The notes: generated by a model from the letters alone, not told the origin. Shown: positions 7,361 to 16,293, counted from the stretch's first letter. The stretch: DNA of 64,000 bases from Clostridia bacterium (GCA_017516485.1 JAFXCH010000021.1:62001-126000), one strand, 5' to 3'. Translations and numbers: made by a program.

Positions 7361-9928
7361 TTATTCCTGTACTAATCTGAATGTGTGCTCTTGATCCGGA
7401 TTATCCATTGAATATACAAACGAGAAGCCGTATGTGCCGTCCTCATTATAGTGGATTCCGTAACCGTCGTAGCCGTTTTCAGAGCAAACGGTTGCCTCAA
7501 TCCAGTTGTCGCCGTCTTTGATATAGATTGTCGGGCATTCAATCTCTGTAAAGCCGTTGAACCTTACAACATTATTGTTTCTGCCACCCGTTACCTTAAT
7601 CTCTGCAACGTTGTTATCTACGCGGATTGTTGGCACAAGTGCATCGTCTTCAAGTGTTCCTGTAATGGCGGTTACCTTTACAGCTTTTGTACCTGAATCC
7701 TCACGAACTGCTCTGACATTACTGTCATTTTCCTCTTTTCCCTGACCCCAAGGAAGAAGCACGAGGTTAAGTTTTATGCTGTCGCCGGGCTTAAATGTGA
7801 TTTCTTCAACATCAAGTGTCAGGCTACCGCTTGTAAGCTCTTTTTCAGACGAATCACGCACTGTAAAAGCAATATCCTGCTCGGTGCCGTCTGCGATTAT
7901 TTCGCTGTCTTTTACAAGCATTGCAAAGTTACAGCCAAAGTGATTGTCAACATTTGCTTCGCTGTCAGCTGTTACATCGAAGAAGCCCCAGTAAGGACTC
8001 TCATTACCAAGTGTATAGTAAACATCCTTTGAAGTATTTACCGGCACAACAACACTCTCATTGTTTTCGTTGAGGTAGCCGACCTTTTCAAAGTTTACAA
8101 AGCGGCCGTCGAAATAGAAGAGATCGAAGTCACGCTTAAAATTATCGAAAGTGATTTCACGGTTGAAGTTGATTTCAACCTCGTAATATGTGCGGTTCTC
8201 ATCAGTCTGCGGGAATTCTACATGACGAAGTGTATATGTGTAGGAACCACAGTCCGATTCGTAAGTATTTGTTATATCGCTGTATGTCGGGCCGACTGAA
8301 TCAATCTGAGCGTTTTTGTATTCGCTGTAAACCTGACCTGCATCAATAAAGCCAAGTGCCTTTTTATTGTATGTGACAAACTTGAGTGTACCGACAGAAT
8401 TGAACTGTGGCTGTGTAGACCACATAATGCCGCTGCGTGTACGGAAGTCAGGCAGTGTCCAGCCATCCTTTTTATCTACGAAATAGGGTGCTATACAGTT
8501 GGACTCGGTTGTGCCTGTTGAAAGGTGATAGTATGAAACGTGGAATTCAATACCCGAAAGCTGCTTGAGAGGTATGTTACCCCAATTCTGATAGAGGTTG
8601 AGCACTGTCAGGTCAAGTGTTTCGCCTGCCTTAAGTGAAAGCGGGAAGAAGCAATCGCCGTACTGATAATCCTTAACGCTGTAGAAAGGCTCACCGCCGT
8701 CACCGCAGAAGTTTTTGTCAACCTGAACAGCTAAAGGTACGAAAAGACCGTTGCTGTCGAGTATTGCGCCTGCCTCAAGACAACCGTTTGCACCGTTTGT
8801 TCTGACGAATATATTTCTGTCATTATCATCGCAGGTAACGGAAATCGGCATACTGTACTGGTGTGTGGGATGATTGTAAGCCCATGTGAAATCCGTACCG
8901 TCCATACGGAATGTATATGTACCTCTGAGTGCTTCATATCCGAGGTATGCACCGTGGGCATTGCCGCCGTTTACGGTAATACCCTCAAGCGGATTGCGCT
9001 CAAGCTCTGCCTGCTTTGCAACAGAATCAAAGCTGTGAGTGTCGTCGGTATAAAGGCGGAATCCGAATGTTACCTTATTGAGCGAATAATCGCCTGTTTC
9101 GTCATGCTTGTTGATACCTGTACCGGCGATATAATTTGCAACCTGACGGACAATAAAATCATCACCGTTATTCTCAACGAAGAGCGCCTTTGTGCTACCG
9201 TCTGACGGTACGATGAAGCCGACTATACCAACACCGTCTATATCAAATGCAATATATTCAACCGTTGCACTGTCGAGCTTTGAAACATCTGTACCGATAC
9301 CGTTTTTATCCTTGAACTGTACGGAAGCAACAGTTGATTTATCAATTTTAATCTCACTGCCGAATTCTTCAAGCTTTGTTGTAGCTTCGCAAGCAAAAAG
9401 CGAAAGCTCACTGTAAATCTTGTCGCCGTAGAGGTGATATGCCTTGTCAACCTTGAAGTCCTTTGACTTGAAATCGAGGTCGCGTACGTGCACCTCTGTG
9501 TAATACTCACCTATGCGTATAGCATTTATCCTGCCATTCTCTTTGGACGAGCTTGAATAATACTTCTTACCGTCCGAGATATAGTAAGTATCGAAAGAAT
9601 CTGCAACATAAGTGTTACCCTCAGTATCTGTAAGGGTTGCATCCTTTGCCTTTGCAGTAAGGTCGTGGGTAAGTACCATATGAGAATTAGCCATTTTAAA
9701 TGCTGAACGCTCTGCATCGGTATAATACGCTTGCGCTATATCATCAACCTCAGCGGCATACTTGATTGAATTTACGAGATTTGAATCGCCGTCAATATTA
9801 TTAACAATCTCTGTTGTCGGTTTATCACTGTTTTCGGGGGCAACATACTCGCCGTAATTTACATTGAGTACGAGCGACTGAAAGAAAGCGAGGATAACCG
9901 CAAATATTTTCTTGAAAAAAGCAGACAT
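7361..9928 (-). CDS. Large secreted or membrane-anchored protein, unknown family
   Basis: An 855-aa protein with a short hydrophobic N-terminus (residues 4-24, KKIFAVILAFFQSLVL) and no obvious signal-peptidase site. The rest is acidic and rich in Y, F, D and T, as in beta-sandwich extracellular enzymes or sugar-binding proteins. Late segments (for example a region around residues 700-790 with VEEITFKPGDSIKLNLVLLPWGQG) look like beta-sandwich repeats. I do not recognise the family. SD AGGAGGT lies 8 bases before the ATG. It is monocistronic and divergent from an MFS gene, which suggests carbohydrate use. A catalytic role is not supported by any motif I can name. Confidence 0.82.
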   Translation of the reverse strand: MSAFFKKIFAVILAFFQSLVLNVNYGEYVAPENSDKPTTEIVNNIDGDSNLVNSIKYAAEVDDIAQAYYTDAERSAFKMANSHMVLTHDLTAKAKDATLTDTEGNTYVADSFDTYYISDGKKYYSSSSKENGRINAIRIGEYYTEVHVRDLDFKSKDFKVDKAYHLYGDKIYSELSLFACEATTKLEEFGSEIKIDKSTVASVQFKDKNGIGTDVSKLDSATVEYIAFDIDGVGIVGFIVPSDGSTKALFVENNGDDFIVRQVANYIAGTGINKHDETGDYSLNKVTFGFRLYTDDTHSFDSVAKQAELERNPLEGITVNGGNAHGAYLGYEALRGTYTFRMDGTDFTWAYNHPTHQYSMPISVTCDDNDRNIFVRTNGANGCLEAGAILDSNGLFVPLAVQVDKNFCGDGGEPFYSVKDYQYGDCFFPLSLKAGETLDLTVLNLYQNWGNIPLKQLSGIEFHVSYYHLSTGTTESNCIAPYFVDKKDGWTLPDFRTRSGIMWSTQPQFNSVGTLKFVTYNKKALGFIDAGQVYSEYKNAQIDSVGPTYSDITNTYESDCGSYTYTLRHVEFPQTDENRTYYEVEINFNREITFDNFKRDFDLFYFDGRFVNFEKVGYLNENNESVVVPVNTSKDVYYTLGNESPYWGFFDVTADSEANVDNHFGCNFAMLVKDSEIIADGTEQDIAFTVRDSSEKELTSGSLTLDVEEITFKPGDSIKLNLVLLPWGQGKEENDSNVRAVREDSGTKAVKVTAITGTLEDDALVPTIRVDNNVAEIKVTGGRNNNVVRFNGFTEIECPTIYIKDGDNWIEATVCSENGYDGYGIHYNEDGTYGFSFVYSMDNPDQEHTFRLVQE

Positions 9929-10065
9929 AAAATCTACCTCCTCTTATTGATAATTTAATTTTATATTAATCAGATATTAAAGTCAACTGATTTATTTACT
10001 GTTACTGTTGTAATTGTCGCCTACAACAGTTATAATAAATTCATCAACAAAAAGGCGGTAACACA

Positions 10066-11448
10066 ATGAATACACTGAAAAAAGAAGGCAGACAGCTCAA
10101 AAGGCTGCGAAAAATGCAACGCCGAAGCTCCGGCGGAAAATATTTTCTTGTGCTGATTATGCTCATAGCGATAGTCAACATACTCGACGAAGTAACGAGC
10201 AACCTCACGGTTACGGTGCAGTCTTCGTTCGTTACGGAGTTTTTTGTAAATAATCCGTTTTTAGGCAAATACTATTCGTTTGAGGACGGTCTTGCGTTTC
10301 ACTCAACGATAAGCGTAGTCACCTACGTATTCGGCATAATAACTCCGTTTTACAAAGCTCTTGCCGACAAATGGGGCAGAAAGCCTCTGTTTGCAATATC
10401 GACACTCGGTATGGCAACGGGTCTGCTTGTAATTCATCTGTCACCCAATTACATAGTATTCCTCATCGGTTTTGCAATAATCAGCTTCTTTATGGGGCAT
10501 GATATACAGATTATATATATCCTCGAAGAAGCACCTGACAAGCACCGCGCAAAGATATACAGCCTGCTCAAAAGCTTCGGCATACTCGGCGTTATACTTA
10601 TTCCTGCACTGCGTAACGCACTTATGGGCGACGACCCGACAAAATGGCGTGAGATTTTCCTTGTGCCTGCTATAATAGGCTTCATTGCAGTGCTTCTTGT
10701 AATACTTTTCGCAAAAGACACAAAGGTATTTATCGAAGAAAGGATAGCATACCTCTCTATACCTTATAAAAAAAGACAAAGAGAAAAAGAGCTGCAAAAA
10801 AAGGCAAAGCAGGTACAGCGTAACGAAGCAGGTGTATTCAACGGAGTCAAATATATATGGGCAAATAAAGATACCAAATCGCTCATTATTTCGCATATAA
10901 TTTTCGACTCTGCTATGCCTGCAATTGCCCTCTATTTTGAATCTTCAATGCACACCGCAGGAATGAGCACAAGCGAAATCACAAAAGCTCTGTTTATGGT
11001 GCCGATAATCTACGGCTCAATAACCTTCCTCTCGGGATTTATTGCCGACAAGGCTGGCAGAAAGGCTACGGTAACAGGCTTCTCCGTCACCTGTGTTACG
11101 GGCTACATACTCTTTGTCGCAGGTATTCTGCTGGGCTGGAATCCGTATGTAGTCGGTGCGTTTGCAGGTCTTTATCAGGGTTCATACTGGATCGGCAGAG
11201 ACTATATGAACGTTATGATGACAGAAAAAGTGCCAACGGATATACGCGCATCAGTTGTTGCCGCAGAGGGTCTGCTGGTAATAATCGGCCTTGTAGTCGG
11301 CTACGGACTTACAATAGTCGGTATGACAATAATGCCTATATGGTGGGCTTGCCTTGCGGTATCCGTACCGATGGTAAGCGTTGCCGCAGTGATGTTTGCA
11401 CGCAAGGTTAAGGAAACCAAGGGCGCAAACCTCGACGAAATAGCATAA
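10066..11448 (+). CDS. MFS transporter
   Basis: A 460-aa protein with about twelve hydrophobic helices and the MFS signature loop DKWGRKP between helices 2 and 3, with its echo ADKAGRK in the second half. The long central loop (about residues 222-260) is highly basic (KKRQREKELQKKAKQ). The N-terminus is also basic before the first helix. This type includes sugar and metabolite:proton symporters; the substrate is not evident. Divergent from the 855-aa secreted gene with 137 bases between, so the two may be co-controlled; that is inference. The ATG is preceded by AAGGCGG. Confidence 0.88.
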   Translation: MNTLKKEGRQLKRLRKMQRRSSGGKYFLVLIMLIAIVNILDEVTSNLTVTVQSSFVTEFFVNNPFLGKYYSFEDGLAFHSTISVVTYVFGIITPFYKALADKWGRKPLFAISTLGMATGLLVIHLSPNYIVFLIGFAIISFFMGHDIQIIYILEEAPDKHRAKIYSLLKSFGILGVILIPALRNALMGDDPTKWREIFLVPAIIGFIAVLLVILFAKDTKVFIEERIAYLSIPYKKRQREKELQKKAKQVQRNEAGVFNGVKYIWANKDTKSLIISHIIFDSAMPAIALYFESSMHTAGMSTSEITKALFMVPIIYGSITFLSGFIADKAGRKATVTGFSVTCVTGYILFVAGILLGWNPYVVGAFAGLYQGSYWIGRDYMNVMMTEKVPTDIRASVVAAEGLLVIIGLVVGYGLTIVGMTIMPIWWACLAVSVPMVSVAAVMFARKVKETKGANLDEIA

Positions 11449-11496
11449 GTAATTGACTTAAATAAAACGATAAACTTATTATCCGACAATAAAAGA

Positions 11497-11537
11497 TGAG
11501 CCTAAGCCCGAAAATACTGACGGGCTTAGGCTTTTGT
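11497..11537. terminator. Bidirectional terminator between MFS gene and nadE
   Basis: A perfect 12-bp stem AGCCTAAGCCCG / CGGGCTTAGGCT with a 10-base loop; TTTTGTTATT follows on the plus strand and ATCTTTTATT on the minus strand. Confidence 0.93.
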
Positions 11538-11546
11538 TATTATCCG

Positions 11547-12290
11547 TTATGCTTTTATATCAATACCTGACTGAAACGCAGGCATAAGCTGCAGCTTAAA
11601 CAGATTCATCTTATGTTTTCTGTCTATCATTTCTTTTTTTACGGGGTCAGCAATCTCACCGGTACGGATATAATTGTCAAGCTCTGCATAGGTGAAGCCG
11701 AGGTTTTCCTCGTCACTTTTACCGCAAAGTCCGTCAATAGGTGTTTTGTCTACCAGCTCCTTGGGTAAACCAAGAAGATAACCTATCTGCTTGATTTCCT
11801 GCACTGTCAGCGTAGACAGCGGTGAAAAATCGCCTACCGAATCACCGTAGCGTGTGGAATAGCCTACCCAATCTTCAGACAGATTGCAGGTGTTGCACAC
11901 TCTGCCGTTACAGCTCTGCGAAACCGCATACAGCGTGGACATTCTGACTCTTGGCGGAAGATTCTGAATTGTTTGTGCCGTAATCTCAATTTCGGCAGGC
12001 ATATTCCTGATAATACCGTCTACAGCATCCTTGATATTTACAACATAATGTCTGATACCAAGGTGATTTACAAGCATAAAAGCTTTATCAATATCGTGCT
12101 GCTCACCCTGGGGCATAAGAACACCTATAACGCGGTCTTTACCGAGAGCTTCTACGCAAAGTGCCGCCGCAATAGAGCTGTCCTTACCGCCTGAAATACC
12201 TACAACAGCGTTACAGCCGTTACCGTTTGCTTCAAAAAAATCGCGTATCCACTGAACACATTCGTTTTTTACTTTTTCTGCATTAAACAT
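11547..12290 (-). CDS. nadE: NAD+ synthase, ammonia-dependent
   Basis: The 247-aa length fits the single-domain, ammonia-dependent NadE. The PP-loop SGGKDSS is at residues 34-40, and the conserved STRYGDSVGDFSPLSTLTV segment and TPIDGLCGKSDEE loop are present. It amidates nicotinic acid adenine dinucleotide to NAD+ using ATP and ammonia in the cytoplasm. No glutaminase domain is fused, so it relies on free ammonia. It is the second gene after a pncA-like amidohydrolase, 5 bases away, forming a short NAD salvage operon. The nucleotidyl- and phosphoribosyl-transferase steps are not encoded here. Confidence 0.96.
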   Translation of the reverse strand: MFNAEKVKNECVQWIRDFFEANGNGCNAVVGISGGKDSSIAAALCVEALGKDRVIGVLMPQGEQHDIDKAFMLVNHLGIRHYVVNIKDAVDGIIRNMPAEIEITAQTIQNLPPRVRMSTLYAVSQSCNGRVCNTCNLSEDWVGYSTRYGDSVGDFSPLSTLTVQEIKQIGYLLGLPKELVDKTPIDGLCGKSDEENLGFTYAELDNYIRTGEIADPVKKEMIDRKHKMNLFKLQLMPAFQSGIDIKA

Positions 12291-12295
12291 TACAC

Positions 12296-12826
12296 TTAAC
12301 CTCCGATAACATTAACCTGGCACATCTTCATTGTTGTAAGTGCCGCATTGTGGCTTTCAACCGTTACGCCTGCACAGCAGGATGCGTCAACACTTACCTT
12401 TGACTCAATAAAGTTCGCCTTGAGCATAAGAGCGTTTGAAACAACACAGATATCGGTACAAAGACCGATAAGCTCAAATTCAACCTCTGTATTGCTGTAG
12501 TTTACCTTGATATATTCGGGCAATTCGGTAGAACCGAATGTAGGCTTCTCAATTACCCTGTACGCTTTATTTTTGAGAGCAGCCTGCACTTTTGAATCAA
12601 GCTGCCAGCCGTCAGTACCCTTGATACAGTGCGGTACGGGCAGGTTTTTGCCCTCCTGAGTTTCCATATAGTTTTCAAAGTGAGTATCGTAAGTAACTAT
12701 AATATCGCCGTCAAAATTCTCTATTTTATTTACGACATTGTCTACTATTGCAACGGCTTCATTTGTGCCGAGTGCACCGTCAACAAAATCCTTCTGCATA
12801 TCAACTACAACAAGTATTTTTTTCAT
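12296..12826 (-). CDS. pncA: Nicotinamidase-like cysteine hydrolase (isochorismatase family)
   Basis: A 176-aa protein with the catalytic triad of the family: Asp in VVDMQKDFVDGAL, a Lys in the EKPTFGST segment near residue 96, and Cys in GLCTDICVVSNA near residue 130. The metal-site histidine in TYDTHFENY is also present. The likely reaction is nicotinamide to nicotinate plus ammonia, whose products suit the NadE encoded next. The frame extends to a GTG at 12838, but AAGGTGG is spaced 8 bases from the ATG at 12826, which I take as the start. Assignment as nicotinamidase rather than another member rests on context. Confidence 0.88.
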   Translation of the reverse strand: MKKILVVVDMQKDFVDGALGTNEAVAIVDNVVNKIENFDGDIIVTYDTHFENYMETQEGKNLPVPHCIKGTDGWQLDSKVQAALKNKAYRVIEKPTFGSTELPEYIKVNYSNTEVEFELIGLCTDICVVSNALMLKANFIESKVSVDASCCAGVTVESHNAALTTMKMCQVNVIGG

Positions 12827-12950
12827 TATGACAACCACCTTGTAACAGATATATTATTAGATATTATAACAACAACACTTGCAAAAATCAAGCAAACACA
12901 TAATATCAAAACAGACCGCCTCATAAAATACGAAGCAGTCTGTTTTACAA

Positions 12951-14864
12951 TCATTCAAGTCTGAAAAGCCGCGTTTCGCCCTTTTGCATCTCAACGGTAA
13001 AAGCATCTGTTTTGCCGCAATAAGTGCCGCCGAGAAGCTCGCTGATATTTCTTTCTATACCGAGGTTTACTGTTTTTTCACCTGCAGTTACGGCATAAAC
13101 ACATATATAGTTTTCGTTAACATAAATAATGTCGTCGGTTTCGCAGTAAATATGCACTCCGTTTGCTTCACAGAAAGCACGCAGCTCTTTTACCGTAAAC
13201 TTTTCTTTAAGGCTTGAAGTCATAATATACGGCACTTTTTCAGCCTTGCAGATACCGAGTGCCTTTTCCATATTCTCTGTCTTTGCATTGGATAATAAAA
13301 TAACTGCCTTGTACTTGCCGTAAACCTCTTCAAAATCGTAAACATCGTATATATCGTACGGCGTACCCATCACGCCAAGCTCACTGCGCTGATTGTGGAA
13401 AACATTGCGTAAGGATCCGTCCGTCAGATATTTATAAGCACTTTCGTCAACGAATACCGCAACCTCTGCCTTTGAACTTCTGTCAGCATCGGTTATGCTT
13501 TGCTCGTAAATGCGCTTATAGGTCGCCATTTCACTCATAATGTCTTCGTCGGCATACCAGCCGCCCCACATATCAAACCACCACAGTGCATTACTTTTTA
13601 TAAGCTGACGCGCAAACGATTTGCGGATTTCATTCATCGCCTGATACTTTGACTCTCTCGGCTGCCATACGGGAGCTTCAAGCAACCCGTACGGGTCGGT
13701 CGAGGGGTCTTTCTGTGAAAGCGGTACAGTCAAGTGAGTTCTGATATCGCACTCCTGAAAACACATCTTACCGTGCAGACGAACAGAATCGGCAGGGAAC
13801 ATTTCCGTCCAGTCAAGCTCGGGTGAACGCGTGCCGATATATGAATTCGGCGAACAGATAAAGTCGATGTTTTCATCCTTGAGAATATAGTTAAGCGCGT
13901 GATTACCCTGCAAGGAGTTTGTTACTTCAAGAGTATAGCCGTAAAACGTGCCTACAACAACGTTGTTACCCGTTTCTTCCTTGACAACCTGTGCAAAATG
14001 GCTTATAGCTTCTGCAACCTTGAAGTTGGCAAACTCAATATAGCGTGAAAGATACTCGTCATTAAAGTAATCCTGTTTCTGATTAATCAGGCTGAGGTCG
14101 GGCAAGCCCTTGTATTCAAGCTCGGGATAGTACTCAGCAAGAAACTTTTTGAAGCTTTCTTTGGCACATTCACCGTAGCCGCCGTTCATATCAAAATGGA
14201 ACCATTCTTCGGTGTTGCCGCCTGCAATCTGGTAGCCTACAATGTGTGAAGCATATTTGCAGGAGTTTGTATACTGTGTGAATTCACGCAGGAATACTGC
14301 AGCATCATCACGCCATTTCTCGGAATAAAACGATTCTCTGCACGGTACACCGTCTTTATAATTAAGCTCGTCGGGGTTTTCGTTTTCCCACCATACGGGC
14401 ATACTTATATTGACTCGGGGAATTATGTAAGCATCGGGGCAAGCCTCGAGAATTTTTTCAACAGCCTCATCAAAAAGCGAAAAATCAGGCTCGCCTTTCA
14501 CATCAAATATACCTTTTTTGAACGGAGTAAGTCCGTCGGTTATGCTTATCCATCTGCCGGAGAAAAGTACCGGCACGGAAAAGAACTGATACCCTGCCGC
14601 GGCAAAGTCATCATATTCATTGAACTTTTCCAGGTAAGTCATATATGCTACGGCAGCGTGAGGCTCACCGTTGATATAAAGAGTGGGCACACCGCCGCAA
14701 TCCTTAATTTCGGAATGAATACCGGCATATTTACTCATATCGCGTACAACCTCCTTCGTCTTGACCTCATAGTCGGTTTCTTTAAGCGGCTTGTGAAAAT
14801 TGAAATTATAGCCCAAAAACGTGGCTATAGCCAGAAAGAAGCTGATAAGTTTCTGAATAAACAT
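12951..14864 (-). CDS. Secreted/anchored GH42-like glycoside hydrolase
   Basis: A 637-aa protein with a short N-terminal hydrophobic segment (residues 4-20, KLISFFLAIATFLGY) and a clan GH-A-like barrel. YQIAGGNTEEWFHF near residue 210 matches the position of the GH42 acid/base region, and CFQECDIRTHL near residue 352 could supply the nucleophile glutamate. The C-terminal 200 residues look like the trimerisation/Rossmann-like and beta domains of GH42. Substrate unknown; beta-galactoside is a guess from the family. The ATG at 14864 has GTGAGG upstream; the open frame to 15011 is not coding. Monocistronic. Confidence 0.75.
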   Translation of the reverse strand: MFIQKLISFFLAIATFLGYNFNFHKPLKETDYEVKTKEVVRDMSKYAGIHSEIKDCGGVPTLYINGEPHAAVAYMTYLEKFNEYDDFAAAGYQFFSVPVLFSGRWISITDGLTPFKKGIFDVKGEPDFSLFDEAVEKILEACPDAYIIPRVNISMPVWWENENPDELNYKDGVPCRESFYSEKWRDDAAVFLREFTQYTNSCKYASHIVGYQIAGGNTEEWFHFDMNGGYGECAKESFKKFLAEYYPELEYKGLPDLSLINQKQDYFNDEYLSRYIEFANFKVAEAISHFAQVVKEETGNNVVVGTFYGYTLEVTNSLQGNHALNYILKDENIDFICSPNSYIGTRSPELDWTEMFPADSVRLHGKMCFQECDIRTHLTVPLSQKDPSTDPYGLLEAPVWQPRESKYQAMNEIRKSFARQLIKSNALWWFDMWGGWYADEDIMSEMATYKRIYEQSITDADRSSKAEVAVFVDESAYKYLTDGSLRNVFHNQRSELGVMGTPYDIYDVYDFEEVYGKYKAVILLSNAKTENMEKALGICKAEKVPYIMTSSLKEKFTVKELRAFCEANGVHIYCETDDIIYVNENYICVYAVTAGEKTVNLGIERNISELLGGTYCGKTDAFTVEMQKGETRLFRLE

Positions 14865-14997
14865 AGCCCTCACCTCACTTTCAGTATAGCAGAATAATAC
14901 CGAAAAACAATATAATTTTCCAAATAAGATAAAATAAAAATTCATCAAGTCAAATACATTGACAACCGCAGAATGACAGAGGATTATTTTGTCATTA

Positions 14998-15129
14998 CAA
15001 CCCTCAGTCACTTCGTGACAGCTCCCTTCAAAGGGAGCTTTTGACCTGCAATTACACAGTGCTGTTATTCAGAACTAAAACCTCCTTTTAAAAGGAGGTG
15101 GATTTTGCGAAGCAAAAGACGGAGGATTG
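14998..15129. repeat. MITE-like palindromic repeat
   Basis: About 130 bp bounded by imperfect terminal inverted repeats (CAACCCTC and GAGGATTG). Inside are stacked palindromes: GTCACTTCGTGAC (15007-15019), AGCTCCCTT-CA-AAGGGAGCT (15020-15039), ACCTCCTTTT-AAAAGGAGGT (15080-15099) and TTTTGCGAAGCAAAA (15103-15117). There is no coding capacity. The structure fits a non-autonomous mobile repeat of the sort dispersed in clostridial genomes; only one copy is in this window. It fills most of the gap between the GH42-like gene and the SLOG gene. Confidence 0.75.
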
Positions 15130-15186
15130 CAAATTTTCAGTTTTTTTACATCAATCCCTCACCGCCGGTTATATGAAGCCAAAGAA

Positions 15187-15603
15187 TTATGCAAGTTCAA
15201 TTATATACTTTTCTGCCTTGATTGCCATTTGTTTAAATTCCCACGCGCCACCGAAATTGCGAGTGACGTATGTTACGACAGTGTCAGATTTACCCAGCAT
15301 CCATTTATTGCGGTAGTTGATTGCGAAGCGACGAGGAACGTTTTCTATGCCTTCGGGCAGGATTGTGTGTTCATCGGGAGAGTCATTCTCTCTTGGCATA
15401 TAGGCAAGGACAACATAATATTTTATTGGATAAATCTTTGACAAATCCTCAAACTGTCGGCGCACCATAGCATCAAAATCGCCGTGATTGCCGACATAAA
15501 ATATAGTTGCATTTTTATTTTCAATCAAATCTAACAGAGTCAGTCGCAAGGCCGACTCTATTTCTTTTGGTGCATCTCTGTGACCGAAGAAAGTACATAT
15601 CAT
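15187..15603 (-). CDS. SLOG-fold (DUF1273-like) protein, copy A
   Basis: A 138-aa protein beginning MICTFFGHRDAPKEIE, with FYVGNHGDFDAMV near residue 37 and RNFGGAWEFKQMA near residue 118. The FGHRD start, the G-N-H-G loop and the late Gly-rich NFGGA motif match the Rossmann-like SLOG/YpsA superfamily, thought to bind nucleotide-derived ligands. The function of this branch is unknown to me. A close paralogue lies at 34200-34625. It is transcribed divergently from a small HTH gene, with a tandem repeat and a TTGACC-N17-TATAAT promoter between, so it is probably repressed by that HTH protein. SD GGAGTG precedes the ATG. Confidence 0.8.
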   Translation of the reverse strand: MICTFFGHRDAPKEIESALRLTLLDLIENKNATIFYVGNHGDFDAMVRRQFEDLSKIYPIKYYVVLAYMPRENDSPDEHTILPEGIENVPRRFAINYRNKWMLGKSDTVVTYVTRNFGGAWEFKQMAIKAEKYIIELA

Positions 15604-15624
15604 ATAAACACTCCTGTTATGGGG

Positions 15625-15672
15625 ATTATATCCCCCTTAATAATTAAGATTATAACCCCCATAATAATTAAG
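15625..15672. promoter_or_regulatory. Tandem operator-like repeat, SLOG/HTH module A
   Basis: Two adjacent 24-bp direct repeats (15625-15648 and 15649-15672) that differ at two positions. Each contains ATTATA, CCCCC and TAATAATTAAG. In addition TTATGGGG (15617-15624) is the inverse of CCCCATAA (15657-15664). The block lies between the divergent SLOG and HTH genes and overlaps the SLOG promoter, as expected for an operator. Confidence 0.72.
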
Positions 15673-15677
15673 GTCAA
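15649..15677 (-). promoter_or_regulatory. Promoter of SLOG gene A
   Basis: On the minus strand TTGACC (15677-15672), 17 bases, TATAAT (15654-15649): a near-consensus sigma-A promoter 46 bases before the start codon, fully overlapped by the tandem repeat. Confidence 0.75.
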
Positions 15678-15688
15678 GGAGTGGTTAT

Positions 15689-15892
15689 ATGATTATTTTT
15701 GATAAACTCTGGGTGACGATGAAAGCCAAAAACGTTTCCACTTATTACCTCAGAGAAAAATGCGGTATCGACAGCAAAACAATTCGCAGATTGAAAGCCA
15801 ATGAAAATATCGAAACAAAGACACTTGACAAAATCTGTCAGGTACTTAACTGTAATCTTGAAGATATAGCTGAATTTGTTTCTGAAGAATAA
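15689..15892 (+). CDS. Small Cro/C1-type HTH regulator, module A
   Basis: A 67-aa single-domain HTH protein (LWVTMKAKNVSTYYLREKCGIDSKTIRRLK, then ETKTLDKICQVLNCNLEDIAEF) of the YozG-like type. It is the likely DNA-binding repressor for the divergent SLOG gene, acting on the repeats at 15625-15672. SD AAGGAGTGG is 5 bases from the ATG. The next 426 bases contain no gene but hold a terminator and the hairpin array described separately. Confidence 0.85.
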   Translation: MIIFDKLWVTMKAKNVSTYYLREKCGIDSKTIRRLKANENIETKTLDKICQVLNCNLEDIAEFVSEE

Positions 15893-16008
15893 GTACACCA
15901 TGCGTTAAATAGTCTTAGCAAAACATAAACAATCCGTCCGAAAACCGGTATCACATAAGGATATTTTTAGGAAAAACAAAAACAAAGAAAATTATTAACA
16001 AAAGAAAA

Positions 16009-16048
16009 GAGGCAATGCGAATATATCGTATTTGCCTCTCATTTTTTT
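16009..16048 (+). terminator. Terminator-like hairpin after HTH module A
   Basis: GAGGCAA...TTTGCCTC stem with an AT-rich inner part (16009-16038), followed by ATTTTTTT. It lies 117 bases after the HTH stop codon, so the transcript would have a long 3' leader to it. Confidence 0.7.
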
Positions 16049-16097
16049 GCACATTCACCTTTGGTGAGTAAGTGTGCTATTTATTTTCGTATAGTTT

Positions 16098-16293
16098 AGT
16101 GTTATTCTGCCTGTCGGCAGAGTGTTATTATTGCTTTCAGCAATAGTGATATTGAAGCTTTCAGTTTCAGTGATATTTTATTCGCAAACAACTGACCTAA
16201 GGTCAATAACACTGTGCAACGCACAATAAAACTGCGGAGCAATAACACTCGCGAAGCGAATAAAACTGCCGAGTATCCTTACGAACACTCGGC
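16098..16293. repeat. Symmetric array of mini-hairpins with complementary 9-base spacers
   Basis: Four left spacers AGTG(T/A)TATT at 16098, 16121, 16145 and 16169 and four right spacers AATAA(C/A)ACT at 16205, 16225, 16241 and 16259 are mutually complementary in nested order. Between left spacers sit hairpins CTGCCTGTCGGCAG, ATTGCTTTCAGCAAT and GAAGCTTTCAGTTTC; between right spacers GTGCAACGCAC, GCGGAGC and CGCGAAGCG; a GCCGAGT/ACTCGGC hairpin ends the array. A transcript could fold into a rod carrying side hairpins at each level. No protein is encoded. It lies between convergent genes. Confidence 0.78.

Noticed and set aside
16098-16293. CRISPR array
   Set aside because: Spacers are only 7-15 bases and self-complementary, the constant units are 9 bases and inverted in the second half, and no cas genes are near.
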